This document shows, piece by piece, positions 24,012 to 33,232 of a DNA stretch of 64,000 nt. The DNA lies in NCBI RefSeq assembly GCF_016428915.1, contig NZ_JAELTP010000007.1, positions 30,637 through 94,636 on the forward strand, in the 5' to 3' direction. Below the pieces are notes generated by a model. That model was not told the DNA's origin. It saw nothing but the letters and a program-made list of their open reading frames with translations, and ran no database searches. Position 1 is the first letter of the stretch, and each line of letters starts with the position of its first letter. The position numbers and the translations under genes are program-made. Source of the DNA: Pandoraea sp. ASV26 (GTDB lineage: Bacteria > Pseudomonadota > Gammaproteobacteria > Burkholderiales > Burkholderiaceae).

Positions 24012-24812
24012 TCAGAGTGTCAGGCCGCCGTCGACGTGAATGACCTGCCCCGTGATCTGGCGCGCGTGCGGGCCCAGCAAAAAGACGGCGAGCGCCGCGA
24101 TATCGTCGGGCTCGCACAGGCGGCCGGTCGGCGTGGCGTCGGCTGCGCGCTGCCACGCCGCCGGGTCGATGGCCGAGTGTCCACCGTCCTTGCGCGTGTA
24201 GCCCGGTGCCACGCAATTGATCGTCACGCCCGCGCGCGCGTATTCGGCGGCGGCGCTCCTGGCGAGCGCTTCGATCGCGGCTTTGGCCGCGGCCGTTGCG
24301 GGAAAGCCCGGCTGATTCGGCGCGAAGCGATGCGCGACGAACGAACTGACGGCGACTACGCTGCCTCGCGGTGACTGTTGCAGATCGGGTAACGCGCCGC
24401 GCAGGAGCGCGGCAAACGCGCCCGGCATGGCGGCGAGCGTGCGGGCGAAGGCGTCGTCGTCGAGGTCGGCAAGGCTCTGGCGCGTGGCGAAGCCGGCGTT
24501 GCTGACGAGTTGGTCGATGGGGCCGAAGGCGTCGTGCGCGGCGTCGATCAGACGCGCGGCAGCCGAGGGCTCGGTGAGATCGCCGAACCAGACGGCGCAC
24601 TGCGCGCCCAGCGCCTCGCAGGCATGACGCACTTCGGCGAGCCGGGCCTGACTCGCGTCAGACGCCCCGCGGGTGTGCAGCAGCAGACGAGTCTGCGCAG
24701 AGGCGAGTCGGCGGGCGATGGCCGCGCCGATGCCGGACGCGGCGCCGGTCACGACAACGGTGTGTCCGGCACGGTGATGAGACTGGCCGGACGAGGAAGC
24801 GAGGGTAGTCAC
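24012..24812 (-). CDS. SDR-family protein without the catalytic tyrosine
   Basis: 266 aa, classical SDR fold. The cofactor motif TGAASGIGAAIARRL, NAGF and the catalytic-site Ser of VAVSSFVAH are present, as is the C-terminal HVDGG. At the YxxxK position the DNA reads T-A-A-A-K, so Tyr is replaced by Thr (checked on the minus strand near 24290). Oxidoreductase activity by the usual mechanism is therefore doubtful. It sits upstream of an MFS transporter in the same direction, 78 bp apart. It may be an enzyme with altered chemistry, a binding protein, or simply inactive. Confidence 0.85.
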   Translation of the reverse strand: MTTLASSSGQSHHRAGHTVVVTGAASGIGAAIARRLASAQTRLLLHTRGASDASQARLAEVRHACEALGAQCAVWFGDLTEPSAAARLIDAAHDAFGPIDQLVSNAGFATRQSLADLDDDAFARTLAAMPGAFAALLRGALPDLQQSPRGSVVAVSSFVAHRFAPNQPGFPATAAAKAAIEALARSAAAEYARAGVTINCVAPGYTRKDGGHSAIDPAAWQRAADATPTGRLCEPDDIAALAVFLLGPHARQITGQVIHVDGGLTL

Positions 24813-24926
24813 GATGAGCCCGGGTCAAGCAAAGGGTGCTCGTGATTATGCCAAAGCCCTTGTGCGTCGGGACAGGCGCGTCAATATTATTTAGGAAGTG
24901 AATGAACTGACGTGCCCGTGTCCGCC

Positions 24927-26729
24927 TCAGGCGGCGCCCACCACTCGTGACGGTTCGACGTCGTTCGTCGCGCGCAACGTCATGGTGTTCTGGTGGAAGC
25001 TCCCGAGCGTCTCGCGATGCGCGACGCTGATCATGGCGGTGCCCGGCAAATGCGTGTGCAGCGCTTCATATACGGCTTCTTCGGTCTGCACATCGAGTGC
25101 GCTGGTCGCCTCATCCAGGAACAGATAGTCCGGCTTTTGCAGCAGGGCGCGCGCGGCTGCGAGTCGTTGCTGTTCACCGCCCGAGAGTCGACGTGCCCAG
25201 TGCGCGACCGTCTGAAGTTCATCCGTGTACTGACCGAGATTGACGGCAGTGAGCGCCTCGCGGCATTGGTCGTCGCTGAACGTCTCGGGCGACGAAGGGA
25301 ACGCCAGCGCGGCCTTCAGGGTGTCGATCGGGAGGTAGCTCTGTTGCGACAGGAACAGCACGCGGGCACCGGCGGGAACTTCGATGCGTCCGCTGCCGAA
25401 GGGCCACAGACCGGCGAGCGCGCGCAGCAGGGTGCTCTTGCCGCAGCCCGAACGTCCGCGAATGAGCCAGCGTGAGCCGGGCGTGAAGGAGAACGATCCG
25501 GGTACCGCGAGCGGCGCACCATTGGGCAGCGCGAGATGCAGGTCAGTCGCCGCATAGGCGGGGGACGTCGAGCGGCTCGCCGTTACGACGGAGATGGCAC
25601 CGGCATGTGGCGCTAGCGGCGGCTCGTCGATCACGCGCGTGAATTCGCGCAGACGATTGATCGTCGCCTTCCAGTCGGCCAGTGTCGAGAAACTGTTCAC
25701 GAACCACGAGAAGCCGTCGCTCACCTGCCCGAACGCATCGATGATCCGCATGAGCACGCCGAGCGTGAACGCCCCCGCGAAGTAGCGCGGTGCGGCCGCC
25801 ATGATCGGGAAGACGATGGCGACCTGTGCGTACATGGAGTTCGCGAAGATCAGGCGCTTCGTCACGACCATGATCTGCCACCAGTTATCGCGCACGGCGC
25901 CGAACGCCGACTTCAGGCGCGTCAACTCGGCGCCTTCGCCGCGATAGAGCGCAATCTGCTCGGCGGATTCGCGCAGACGCACCAGCAAGAAACGGAAGTC
26001 CGCTTCCACTTGTTGCTGCCGATAGCTCAGTCCGACGAGCGGACGGCCGACCTTGAAGATGAAGTACGAGCCCACGACCGCGTACAGCGCGGCAACCCAC
26101 ACCATGTAGCCGGGAATCGCGATGTTCATGCCGCCCAGCACGAACGACACCGCGCCCGAGATCGTCCAGAGAATCGTGATGAAGGAGAACAGAGAGACCA
26201 ACGTCGTCAGCAAATCGAGCGACAGCGCCAGCGACGAACTGACGAGCGTGCGGATGTCTTCCGAAATACGTTGGTCGGGGTTGTCCGCGAGATGATCGCG
26301 CTCGATGCGGTAATACGCCTGATGGGTGAACCACTTCGTCAGATTCGTATTCGTCACCCATTGGCGCCACCGGATTTCAAGCATCTGGCGGAAGTACGTG
26401 CGGAAGGTGGCGATGATGATGAAGCTGAAGGCGAGCACCGCGAATTCCGCGAGCGACGACTTGAAGACGGGCCAGTTGCGCTTGTCGAGGGCGTCGTAAA
26501 AGCTGGCGTTCCACGCATTCAGGCGCACGTTGATGTACACAACCGCCAGGTTGAGCGCTACGACGAGGGCGAGCAACCGGCGTCCCTCCCAACGCTTCTC
26601 CGACGCCCAGTAGGGCCGGATCAACTGCCAGGCCGTGGGGTGCCGGGGAGGTTTCGGGGCAGGCGTGGTGACGGGGTCGCCGGCGGGCGGCGCCTCGGGT
26701 GGTTGGGGAGACATCGGCGTGTGAACCAT
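24927..26729 (-). CDS. ABC transporter, fused permease-ATPase, SbmA/YddA type
   Basis: 600 aa. N-terminal Pro-rich cytoplasmic tail (residues 1-30), then an ABC_membrane_2-type permease of about six helices with RLNAWNASFYDALDKRNW and DNPDQRISEDIR, typical of the YddA/SbmA-BacA group. Then an ATPase domain: Walker A GRSGCGKST, Q-loop SQQSYLPI, signature LSGGEQQRLAAARALL and Walker B YLFLDEATSALD. Relatives handle peptides, vitamin B12-like or long-chain substrates; no substrate can be assigned here. It is divergent from the thiamine locus. Confidence 0.92.
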   Translation of the reverse strand: MVHTPMSPQPPEAPPAGDPVTTPAPKPPRHPTAWQLIRPYWASEKRWEGRRLLALVVALNLAVVYINVRLNAWNASFYDALDKRNWPVFKSSLAEFAVLAFSFIIIATFRTYFRQMLEIRWRQWVTNTNLTKWFTHQAYYRIERDHLADNPDQRISEDIRTLVSSSLALSLDLLTTLVSLFSFITILWTISGAVSFVLGGMNIAIPGYMVWVAALYAVVGSYFIFKVGRPLVGLSYRQQQVEADFRFLLVRLRESAEQIALYRGEGAELTRLKSAFGAVRDNWWQIMVVTKRLIFANSMYAQVAIVFPIMAAAPRYFAGAFTLGVLMRIIDAFGQVSDGFSWFVNSFSTLADWKATINRLREFTRVIDEPPLAPHAGAISVVTASRSTSPAYAATDLHLALPNGAPLAVPGSFSFTPGSRWLIRGRSGCGKSTLLRALAGLWPFGSGRIEVPAGARVLFLSQQSYLPIDTLKAALAFPSSPETFSDDQCREALTAVNLGQYTDELQTVAHWARRLSGGEQQRLAAARALLQKPDYLFLDEATSALDVQTEEAVYEALHTHLPGTAMISVAHRETLGSFHQNTMTLRATNDVEPSRVVGAA

Positions 26730-26941
26730 GATCGTCTGGCGGCTCTGCCGCGGTGGTGCAACGTGTTATCGGAAGGAATAGGGACGATGGCCCATTTGAC
26801 CGCAGTTCCGGATGCTGCGTTGCACGAATTCCGGCCCGAAACTCGCGTCACGTGGAATTTCTGTTTACGTGCTGTTACAAGGCCCGGGCGATTCGTCAAA
26901 AAACGAGACGCAACGGGCGTGCAACCGGCCGGAACGCCAGC
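26730..26941. other. Intergenic region between the ABC transporter and thi promoter
   Basis: 212 bp; should contain the minus-strand promoter of the ABC transporter. No clear element recognised. Confidence 0.5.
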
Positions 26942-26970
26942 TTGCACGGGCGTCGGCATCTATGTTGTAA
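26942..26970 (+). promoter_or_regulatory. Putative sigma-70 promoter of the thi operon
   Basis: TTGCAC (26942-26947), 17-bp spacer, TTGTAA (26965-26970). The predicted start near 26977 is just 5' of the riboswitch aptamer. Confidence 0.6.
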
Positions 26971-26981
26971 TGGCTGCGGGC

Positions 26982-27092
26982 GAAACAGGGGTGCTCCGTA
27001 TCGGACGCGGGTGTTGACCATGCGTGACGAGCCAGCGGGGCTGAGAGAGACCCTTTGCACCCGACCCGGGTAATACCGGCGTGGGAAGTTTC
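26982..27092 (+). ncRNA. TPP riboswitch (THI element) aptamer
   Basis: Contains the invariant CTGAGAGAGACCCTTT block at about 27041-27056, then ACCCGGGTAATACCGGCG and GGGAAG, which are the thi-box core. P1 can form from GAAAC (26982-26986) and GTTTC (27088-27092). The GGGGTGC start of the P2 region follows P1 directly. The P3 arm (about 26995-27035) is longer than the minimal consensus. It precedes thiO-S-G-E, as expected for TPP-repressed thiamine genes. Confidence 0.95.
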
Positions 27093-27104
27093 CGACTACT
27101 CCAG

Positions 27105-27161
27105 TGGGGTAAGGTGTCCGACACCGTTTCGTCCTTTTGCTTTCGTGAGGAAAGGACCCCA
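27105..27161 (+). promoter_or_regulatory. Candidate expression platform sequestering a ribosome-binding site
   Basis: GTCCTTT (27131-27137) pairs with AAAGGAC (27151-27157), burying the AGGAAAGGA Shine-Dalgarno of the ORF that starts at 27161. TGGGGT (27105-27110) can pair with ACCCCA (27156-27161), covering the ATG. A small hairpin GGTGTC/GACACC (27112-27124) lies between. No T run is present, so control is probably translational. Confidence 0.5.
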
Positions 27162-27241
27162 TGCGCTGCCTTCCACAAATTCCTTCGTATTGCCCTGAGT
27201 GCCTGCGCGCCGTGATGGCTTGCGCGGCAGTGCGCGTATGA
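27161..27241 (+). CDS. Possible 26-aa leader peptide coupled to thiO
   Basis: ATG 27161 sits about 6 bp after a near-ideal AGGAAAGGA ribosome site. The frame of 26 codons (start MRCLPQIPSYCPECLR, four Cys in total) ends at TGA 27239-27241, which overlaps the thiO ATG 27238 as ATGA. thiO itself has no visible ribosome site, so translation of thiO would depend on the leader. The peptide resembles nothing I recognise. Alternatively the ribosome site serves an unannotated longer N-terminus, but the frame is different from thiO. Confidence 0.45.
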   Translation: MRCLPQIPSYCPECLRAVMACAAVRV

Positions 27242-28380
27242 GCGCCTGCCCGTCGTATTCCGCCTCCCGTCCTGATGTCGCCGTTCTCGGCGGCGGGCTG
27301 TCCGGTCGTCTTCTCGCGTGGCAACTGATTCGCGCCGGTGCGCGCGTGGCGCTGTATGAGCGGGGCGACGCCGAGGGGTCGTCGGCCGCCGGCTGGGTTG
27401 CGGCCGCCATGCTCGCGCCGCTGGCCGAAGCCGCCGTGGCCGAGCCGAGCATCGTCGAGATGGGGGCGGTTGGCCTCGATCGCTGGCCGTCATTGATCGA
27501 CGGCCTGCCTGAGCCTGTGTTCTTCCAACGCAATGGCACGCTGGTCGTGTGGCATCAGCCCGACCGCGCCGAAGCCGTGATGTTCGAGCGCCGCATGCGC
27601 GCGAACGCCCCGCCGGAACTGCTGCGCGGTGGCGTCGAACGGGTGACGGGGGCGCAATTGCGCGACGTCGAGCCGGCGCTCGCCGGGCGTTTTCAGGAGG
27701 GCTGGTTGCTGCCGAACGAAGGCCAGCTCGATAACCGTCAACTGCTGCGCGCGCTCGCGGCCGGGCTCGCGCAAGCGGGGGCAGACCTGCATTGGCATAC
27801 GCAGATCGCTGAAGGGGCGTATCCCGACGCCGGTCTCGTCATCGATTGCCGCGGGTTGGGCGCGCGCGGTGCGCTCACGCGGCTGCGCGGTGTGCGTGGC
27901 GAGGTGGTGCGCATTCACGCGCCGGGTATCGGATTGCGTCGGCCGGTGCGGTTGCTGCATCCGCGCTATCCGATCTACATCGCGCCCAAGGAAAACGATC
28001 TTTATGTGATCGGCGCGACCGAACTCGAGTCGGAAGACATGTCGCCGATGACCGTGCGCTCGGCGCTCGAACTGCTCTCGGCGGCGCATTCGCTGAACCC
28101 GGCATTCGGCGAGGCGCGCATTGTGGAGTTGAACGTCAACTGCCGCCCCGCGTTGCCCGACCATCTGCCGCGTGTGCAGTGGGATGGCGCGCGGGTGCTG
28201 CGTGTGAACGGCTTGTACCGGCACGGCTATCTGCTGGCGCCGGCAGTCACGGGAGAGGCTTGCGCGCTGGCGCAGGCATTGATGCAATCGACGGGCGCGC
28301 AAACGGGAGCCGGGCACGCGTTCGACTGGGAGACGTGGCGAGCGAGCCGGCCTTGGCCGGACCTGTTCCGTCAGGCATGA
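27238..28380 (+). CDS. thiO: Glycine oxidase-like FAD-dependent oxidoreductase ThiO
   Basis: Oxidises glycine to the iminoglycine needed for the thiazole of thiamine, with FAD. 380 aa from ATG 27238. DVAVLGGGLSGRLLAWQL is the FAD-binding Rossmann motif, ERGDAEGSSAAGWVAAAML follows, and C-terminal NGLYRHGYLLAPAVTG is the DAO-family flavin-binding end. A GTG at 27199 would add 13 residues upstream but lacks a better ribosome site. First enzyme gene of the thi operon under the TPP riboswitch. Confidence 0.92.
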   Translation: MSACPSYSASRPDVAVLGGGLSGRLLAWQLIRAGARVALYERGDAEGSSAAGWVAAAMLAPLAEAAVAEPSIVEMGAVGLDRWPSLIDGLPEPVFFQRNGTLVVWHQPDRAEAVMFERRMRANAPPELLRGGVERVTGAQLRDVEPALAGRFQEGWLLPNEGQLDNRQLLRALAAGLAQAGADLHWHTQIAEGAYPDAGLVIDCRGLGARGALTRLRGVRGEVVRIHAPGIGLRRPVRLLHPRYPIYIAPKENDLYVIGATELESEDMSPMTVRSALELLSAAHSLNPAFGEARIVELNVNCRPALPDHLPRVQWDGARVLRVNGLYRHGYLLAPAVTGEACALAQALMQSTGAQTGAGHAFDWETWRASRPWPDLFRQA

Positions 28381-28398
28381 GAGGGAGAGCGGTACGCG

Positions 28399-28596
28399 AT
28401 GGACATCCATATCAATCAACAGACACTGAGCGTGGCCGAGACGGCGACGCTGGCCGAGGCGCTTACCGCCTACGGCGCCACGCCGCCGTTCGCGGCGGCG
28501 ATCAACGGGCAGTTCGTGCCCAAGACGCAGTACGCGGCGCGCACGCTCGCGCAGGGCGACAAGATCGATGTCGTGCAACCGGTGGCCGGAGGCTGA
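28399..28596 (+). CDS. thiS: Thiamine sulfur-carrier protein ThiS
   Basis: Ubiquitin-fold sulfur carrier. 65 aa ending in Gly-Gly (PVAGG), the C-terminus that becomes the thiocarboxylate donating sulfur to the thiazole. Typical NGQFVPK and [13 protein letters not shown] segments. It is 18 bp after thiO, and its stop lies one base before the thiG start. Confidence 0.96.
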   Translation: MDIHINQQTLSVAETATLAEALTAYGATPPFAAAINGQFVPKTQYAARTLAQGDKIDVVQPVAGG

Positions 28597-28597
28597 A

Positions 28598-29443
28598 ATG
28601 AACGCATTCACCGAATCGTCCAACGTGGCCGCAGGCAGCGTGCGCGACGCGCTCACGCTGTACGACACCCGCTTTGGCAGCCGTTTCCTGCTCGGCACGG
28701 CGCGCTATCCGTCGTTGCAGACGCTGGGCGACTCCATCGACGCCGCCCGTCCGGGCATGGTGACGGTCGCGTTGCGCCGTCAACTGTCGGGCACTGGGGC
28801 GCAGGCGTCGGAAGGGCATTTCTGGGACACGCTGCGCCGCCTCGCGGTGCCGGTGCTGCCCAACACGGCGGGCTGCCACTCCGTGCAGGAAGCGTTGACG
28901 ACGGCGCAAATGGCGCGCGAAGTCTTCGAGACCGACTGGATCAAGCTCGAACTGATCGGTGACGACTACACGCTCCAGCCCGATCCGTTCGGTCTGGTGA
29001 CGGCGGCCGAACAACTGATTCGCGACGGCTTCAAGGTGCTGCCGTATTGCACGGAAGATCTGGTGCTGTGCCGCCGTCTGCTCGACGTTGGCTGTCAGGC
29101 CCTGATGCCGTGGGGCGCGCCGATCGGCACCGGCAAGGGGGTCATCAACCCGTACGGGCTGCGGTTGCTGCGCGATCGTCTGCCGGATACGCCGCTCATC
29201 GTCGACGCGGGTCTCGGTCTGCCGTCGCACGCTTGTCAGGTGATGGAGTGGGGCTACGACGGTGTGCTGCTCAACACGGCGGTGGCGCTTGCCGCGCAGC
29301 CCGTGGAGATGGCCGGGGCGTTTGCCGCGGCGATCAAGGCGGGTCGTGCCGCGTGGCTCGCCGGACCGATGGCCGAACGCGAAAGCGCCGAAGCCAGCAC
29401 GCCGGTGGTCGGTGTGCCGTTCTGGCATCAGACGGGCGCCTGA
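28598..29443 (+). CDS. thiG: Thiazole synthase
   Basis: Condenses dehydroglycine, DXP and ThiS-thiocarboxylate into thiazole phosphate. 281 aa from ATG 28598. The N-terminal [17 protein letters not shown], the catalytic Lys of [27 protein letters not shown] and the phosphate-binding [10 protein letters not shown] and [12 protein letters not shown] motifs are all clear. Overlap with thiS is avoided by this start, giving immediate adjacency (translational coupling). Confidence 0.97.
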   Translation: MNAFTESSNVAAGSVRDALTLYDTRFGSRFLLGTARYPSLQTLGDSIDAARPGMVTVALRRQLSGTGAQASEGHFWDTLRRLAVPVLPNTAGCHSVQEALTTAQMAREVFETDWIKLELIGDDYTLQPDPFGLVTAAEQLIRDGFKVLPYCTEDLVLCRRLLDVGCQALMPWGAPIGTGKGVINPYGLRLLRDRLPDTPLIVDAGLGLPSHACQVMEWGYDGVLLNTAVALAAQPVEMAGAFAAAIKAGRAAWLAGPMAERESAEASTPVVGVPFWHQTGA

Positions 29444-29508
29444 ACTTCGTTCGGCGCGCAACGGGATTTCGCCACCGCCCCGCACCACCCGATTCACAAG
29501 GAATTTTC

Positions 29509-30702
29509 ATGACGACGCATACCGGCGCCGCCGCGCTGTCGCACGTGCAGTGCCTGCCTGCCGACGCTCCTCTCGCCATGGCATGGCAGGCGGCTGCGGC
29601 CGACATTCGTGCGCGTCTTGCGCCGTGGCCCTCGGACAAGACGGCGCCTCGTTGGCGTGTGCATGCCCAAACGCCTGCCAGCGCTGGCAAGGGCGATGTG
29701 GTCTGGTGGCCGCTGGCGCCGCAAGGCGCGCCGGGCACGGCGGCATCGGTGCAGATCGACGTCTGGCGCGCGGCCGGTGCCGTCGTGCTCTGCTCGCATG
29801 CGCCGGCGCAGGGGCAGGTGGAAGACACGCTGTACATGGGCGATGCGATCTATCGCGTGTCGGGGGTGGACGATCCGGCTTTCTTCCCCGCGTTCGCCGC
29901 GTTTCTCGATTGCGGATTCATGCCGCACGACGCGCTCGTTCTGGCGCGTGCGTGGCGCACCGACGGCAGCCACGCCCGAGCGGAAGACGCCGACACGCTG
30001 GGCGCCTGGCCGACCGTGCTCGAGACGTTCCCCACCGTGCTCGGACAGGTGGCGTCGCCCGGCCGCTTCCCGGCGTGCCCGTCACGCCTCGGCCTGTATC
30101 CGGTGTTGCCCGATGCCGACTGGTGCGAGCGCATGGCGGATCTTCAGGTCGGCACGGTGCAGTTGCGCATCAAGGATCCTGCGCATCCCGCGTTGCGCTC
30201 GGAGATCGAACGCACGGTGGCCGCAGGGCGGCGCGTGACCCACGACAGCGCATGGTTCATCAACGACCATTGGCGCGAGGCGGCGCAAGCGAACGCGTAC
30301 GGCGTGCATCTGGGACAGGAAGACATGGCGGCGCTCTCGGCCAGCGAGGTGGCCGAGCTGTTTGCGAGCGGCATGCGCCTGGGCATCAGCACGCATGGCT
30401 ATTACGAGATTCTCGCGGCGCATCATTTCCGGCCGAGCTATCTGGCCGTGGGGGCCGTGTTCCCGACCACGACGAAAGTGATCGCGACCGCACCGCAGGG
30501 GCTGGCGAAGCTGGCGCGGTATGTGAAGCTGGTCGCCCCGCATTACCCGCTCGTCGCGATTGGCGGCATCGACGCGGGCAATCTCTCGCAGGTGCTCGAT
30601 ACCGGAGCGGGATGCGCGGCGGTCGTGCGTGCCGTGACGCAGGCCGCCGATGTGGCGGCGGCGGTCAAGGGAATGCAGCAGGTGTTCGCGCGGTACGCGT
30701 AA
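29509..30702 (+). CDS. thiE: Thiamine-phosphate synthase with N-terminal extension
   Basis: Joins HMP-PP and thiazole phosphate. 397 aa from ATG 29509 (AAGGAA upstream), about 190 more than a canonical ThiE. The C-terminal half (residues about 195-397) is the TIM barrel with GTVQLRIKD, FINDHWREAAQANAYGVHLGQEDM, GISTHGYYE and the phosphate-binding IGGIDAGNL. Residues 1-190 have no motif I recognise. GFMPHDALVLARAWR vaguely recalls the C-terminal part of ThiD-like kinases, but no kinase motifs are present. No thiD or thiC is nearby. Confidence 0.93.
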   Translation: MTTHTGAAALSHVQCLPADAPLAMAWQAAAADIRARLAPWPSDKTAPRWRVHAQTPASAGKGDVVWWPLAPQGAPGTAASVQIDVWRAAGAVVLCSHAPAQGQVEDTLYMGDAIYRVSGVDDPAFFPAFAAFLDCGFMPHDALVLARAWRTDGSHARAEDADTLGAWPTVLETFPTVLGQVASPGRFPACPSRLGLYPVLPDADWCERMADLQVGTVQLRIKDPAHPALRSEIERTVAAGRRVTHDSAWFINDHWREAAQANAYGVHLGQEDMAALSASEVAELFASGMRLGISTHGYYEILAAHHFRPSYLAVGAVFPTTTKVIATAPQGLAKLARYVKLVAPHYPLVAIGGIDAGNLSQVLDTGAGCAAVVRAVTQAADVAAAVKGMQQVFARYA

Positions 30703-30764
30703 TTTGGCGCGCGATGCGATGCGGCGCGACGTGAGATGACGCCTCTCGTCGCCCGATCCGCTGC

Positions 30765-31337
30765 TTACAGATCGCGTGTCATGAACACAGCGCCGTCGCC
30801 GTATCCCGCCAGCTTCGTGGCGATGAGCGGTGAGACGTCGGTCTTGACGGCATAACCGAAGCGCGCCCAGAACCCCTGAGATTGCTGCACTGCGACAAGC
30901 GCCGACGCGCGCAATCCCAGCGATTGGGCCGACGCCAGAGCTGCCGCATAGAGTTGACTGGCGACACCTGCGCCGCGTGTACGAGGGGCGAGCGCCATGT
31001 CATGCACGTACCAGCAGTCGGGCGTCTCGGGCAGCGCGTCGAGGACGGTGTCCAGCGGCGGCGGGGCGGCGATGCGCCACGGATGCGTGAACAGGTAGCC
31101 GGCCACCGGGGCATCTGCCGAGTCGGCGTCGATCGCGACCCAGCAGGTGGACGGCGATAGTGCGAGCCGCGACGCCAGCGTGGCTTCCGACTCGTGCATC
31201 AGATCGCGATACGCCTGTGCCTGCACCCTCAATACCTGGGAAAGATCTTCTGGTTGCATCGGACGAGTCCGAAAATTCGGTGTCTCCGTAAGCTGCGTCG
31301 GAAGGGGACGGAAAGGCGAAGGCGTGGCGCGGGACAT
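30765..31337 (-). CDS. GNAT-family N-acetyltransferase
   Basis: 190 aa from ATG 31335-31337. The GNAT fold is seen in FRTRPMQPEDLSQVLRVQAQAY at the start, then DCWYVHDMALAPRTRGAGVASQLY, where R-x-x-G-x-G/A is the acetyl-CoA pyrophosphate loop, and the C-terminal GFWARFGYAV. Substrate unknown. It converges on thiE (62-bp gap) and diverges from mlaF. The frame is open further upstream, but this ATG gives the normal GNAT N-terminus. Confidence 0.87.
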   Translation of the reverse strand: MSRATPSPFRPLPTQLTETPNFRTRPMQPEDLSQVLRVQAQAYRDLMHESEATLASRLALSPSTCWVAIDADSADAPVAGYLFTHPWRIAAPPPLDTVLDALPETPDCWYVHDMALAPRTRGAGVASQLYAAALASAQSLGLRASALVAVQQSQGFWARFGYAVKTDVSPLIATKLAGYGDGAVFMTRDL

Positions 31338-31561
31338 CGGAGTCAATGATTTATTGCTTGAAACGTCGTATTGTAGCAACGGCGCAACACCCGTGCGGGG
31401 GCAGGTCTCGGTAAGTCCTTGCCACCGTTGCGTTTTTTGCTCGTTGTGCCGGTTGGAACGCGACGAGGCGAATAGGCCGGTGCCCTGTAGAATGCCGCGG
31501 GGCTTCGCCGATCCGCGCTTTCGCCCATCCTCCTTGGGCGGCATCAATCGGCATTCCCCCC

Positions 31562-31567
31562 TATAAT
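31562..31567 (+). promoter_or_regulatory. -10 element upstream of mlaF
   Basis: Consensus TATAAT 34 bp before the mlaF start. The -35 is not obvious at 16-18 bp spacing. Confidence 0.45.
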
Positions 31568-31600
31568 TGGCGTTTTGCGCCGCACTATAAGACCCGAAAC

Positions 31601-32419
31601 GTGTCTATCCCGAATCCGGAAAATTTGCTCGAGTTGCGCGACGTTAGCTTTGGTTACGGCGAACGTCTGGTGCTTTCCGGGTTGAATATGCGGTTTCCCC
31701 GCGGCAAGGTCATTGCCGTCATGGGGGGGTCGGGCTGCGGCAAAACGACGGTGCTGCGCCTGATCGGCGGGCTCGTCCATGCCAGCGGTGGCATGGTCGA
31801 TTTCGACGGCACCGACGTCGCCTCGCTCGACCGCGACGGCTGGTACCGGTTGCGTCGCCGCATGGGCATGCTGTTCCAGTTTGGTGCGCTCTTCACCGAC
31901 ATGACGGTATTCGACAACGTGGCGTTCCCGCTACGCGAACATACCCGGCTCGATGAAGACCTCATTCGCGATCTCGTGCTGATGAAGCTCAACGCGGTCG
32001 GCCTGCGTGGCGCGCGCGACATGAAGCCGGCCGAGATCTCGGGCGGGATGGCGCGTCGTGTGGCGCTCGCGCGCACGATTGCGCTGGATCCGGATCTCGT
32101 CATGTACGACGAACCCTTCACCGGTCTGGACCCGATCTCGATGGGCATCACGGCGAATCTGATTCGCAAGCTCAACGACGCGCTGGGCGCCACGTCCATT
32201 ATTGTTTCGCACGATGTGTCGGAGACGTTCGCCATCGCCGACTACATCTATTTCATTAGCGAAGGCCGTATTGCTGCCGAAGGTGAGCCCGACGCGCTGC
32301 GTGCCTCGAGCGACCCGACGGTGCGTCAGTTCATCGACGCGCAGCCGGACGGCCCGGTGAAGTTTCAGTATCCGGCGCCGCCGCTCGCGGAAGATTTTGG
32401 TATCGGAGCGCGTGCATGA
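31601..32419 (+). CDS. mlaF: Mla phospholipid transport ATPase MlaF
   Basis: ATPase of the MlaFEDB inner-membrane complex that moves phospholipids between membranes and keeps outer-membrane asymmetry. 272 aa from GTG 31601. Walker [14 protein letters not shown]-loop LFQFGALF (MlaF-type), signature [15 protein letters not shown], Walker [16 protein letters not shown] and the switch His in VSHDVSE. First gene of the six-gene operon; the stop overlaps mlaE by 4 bp. Confidence 0.96.
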   Translation: MSIPNPENLLELRDVSFGYGERLVLSGLNMRFPRGKVIAVMGGSGCGKTTVLRLIGGLVHASGGMVDFDGTDVASLDRDGWYRLRRRMGMLFQFGALFTDMTVFDNVAFPLREHTRLDEDLIRDLVLMKLNAVGLRGARDMKPAEISGGMARRVALARTIALDPDLVMYDEPFTGLDPISMGITANLIRKLNDALGATSIIVSHDVSETFAIADYIYFISEGRIAAEGEPDALRASSDPTVRQFIDAQPDGPVKFQYPAPPLAEDFGIGARA

Positions 32420-33183
32420 TTACCGCCATCGGCAGTTTCGTTCGCGGCCACTTCGAGCGTGTGGGCTATGGCGCGCGCTTGTTCCTGCGCATGCTCGCAT
32501 CGAGCGGTGCGCTGTTGCGCCGGCCGCGTCTGGTGACTGATCAGATTCATTTCGTCGGCAACTATTCGTTCGTCATCATCGCCGTCTCGGGCCTGTTCGT
32601 CGGCTTCGTGCTCGGCTTGCAGGGCTATTACACCCTCAACAAGTACGGCTCGGAGCAGGCGCTGGGCTTGCTCGTGGCGCTGTCGCTGGTGCGTGAGTTG
32701 GGGCCGGTGGTGACGGCCTTGCTGTTCGCGGGACGCGCGGGCACGTCGCTCACGGCCGAAATCGGGCTGATGAAGGCGGGCGAGCAACTGACCGCCATGG
32801 AGATGATGGCGATCGATCCGATTGCCCGCGTGGTCGCCCCGCGCTTCTGGGCCGGCGTGATCGCCATGCCGATGCTTGCGGCGATCTTCTCGGCCGTGGG
32901 TATTTTCGGCGGCTATCTGGTCGGCGTGGAGCTGATCGGTGTAGACAGCGGCGCGTTCTGGTCGCAGATGCAAGGCGGCGTGGACGTGTGGGCGGACGTC
33001 GCCAACGGCGTCATCAAGAGCATCGTGTTCGGCATTGCCGTCACGTTTATTGCGCTGTATCAGGGGTTCGAGGCGAATCCGACACCGGAGGGCGTGTCGC
33101 GTGCGACTACGCGTACGGTGGTGCAGGCGTCGCTTGCCGTGCTCGGCCTCGACTTCCTGCTCACGGCCCTCATGTTCAGCTAA
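32416..33183 (+). CDS. mlaE: Mla permease MlaE
   Basis: Permease subunit of the Mla complex (MlaE/Ycf34-type fold). 255 aa with five or so membrane helices. The conserved block [19 protein letters not shown] followed by EIGLMK.GEQ.TAMEMM is diagnostic. Starts within the mlaF stop (ATGA). Confidence 0.96.
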   Translation: MITAIGSFVRGHFERVGYGARLFLRMLASSGALLRRPRLVTDQIHFVGNYSFVIIAVSGLFVGFVLGLQGYYTLNKYGSEQALGLLVALSLVRELGPVVTALLFAGRAGTSLTAEIGLMKAGEQLTAMEMMAIDPIARVVAPRFWAGVIAMPMLAAIFSAVGIFGGYLVGVELIGVDSGAFWSQMQGGVDVWADVANGVIKSIVFGIAVTFIALYQGFEANPTPEGVSRATTRTVVQASLAVLGLDFLLTALMFS

Positions 33184-33232
33184 CGGGCCGACGAGCCTGC
33201 CAAGACATAGACAGTTTGCGCACACTGACACA

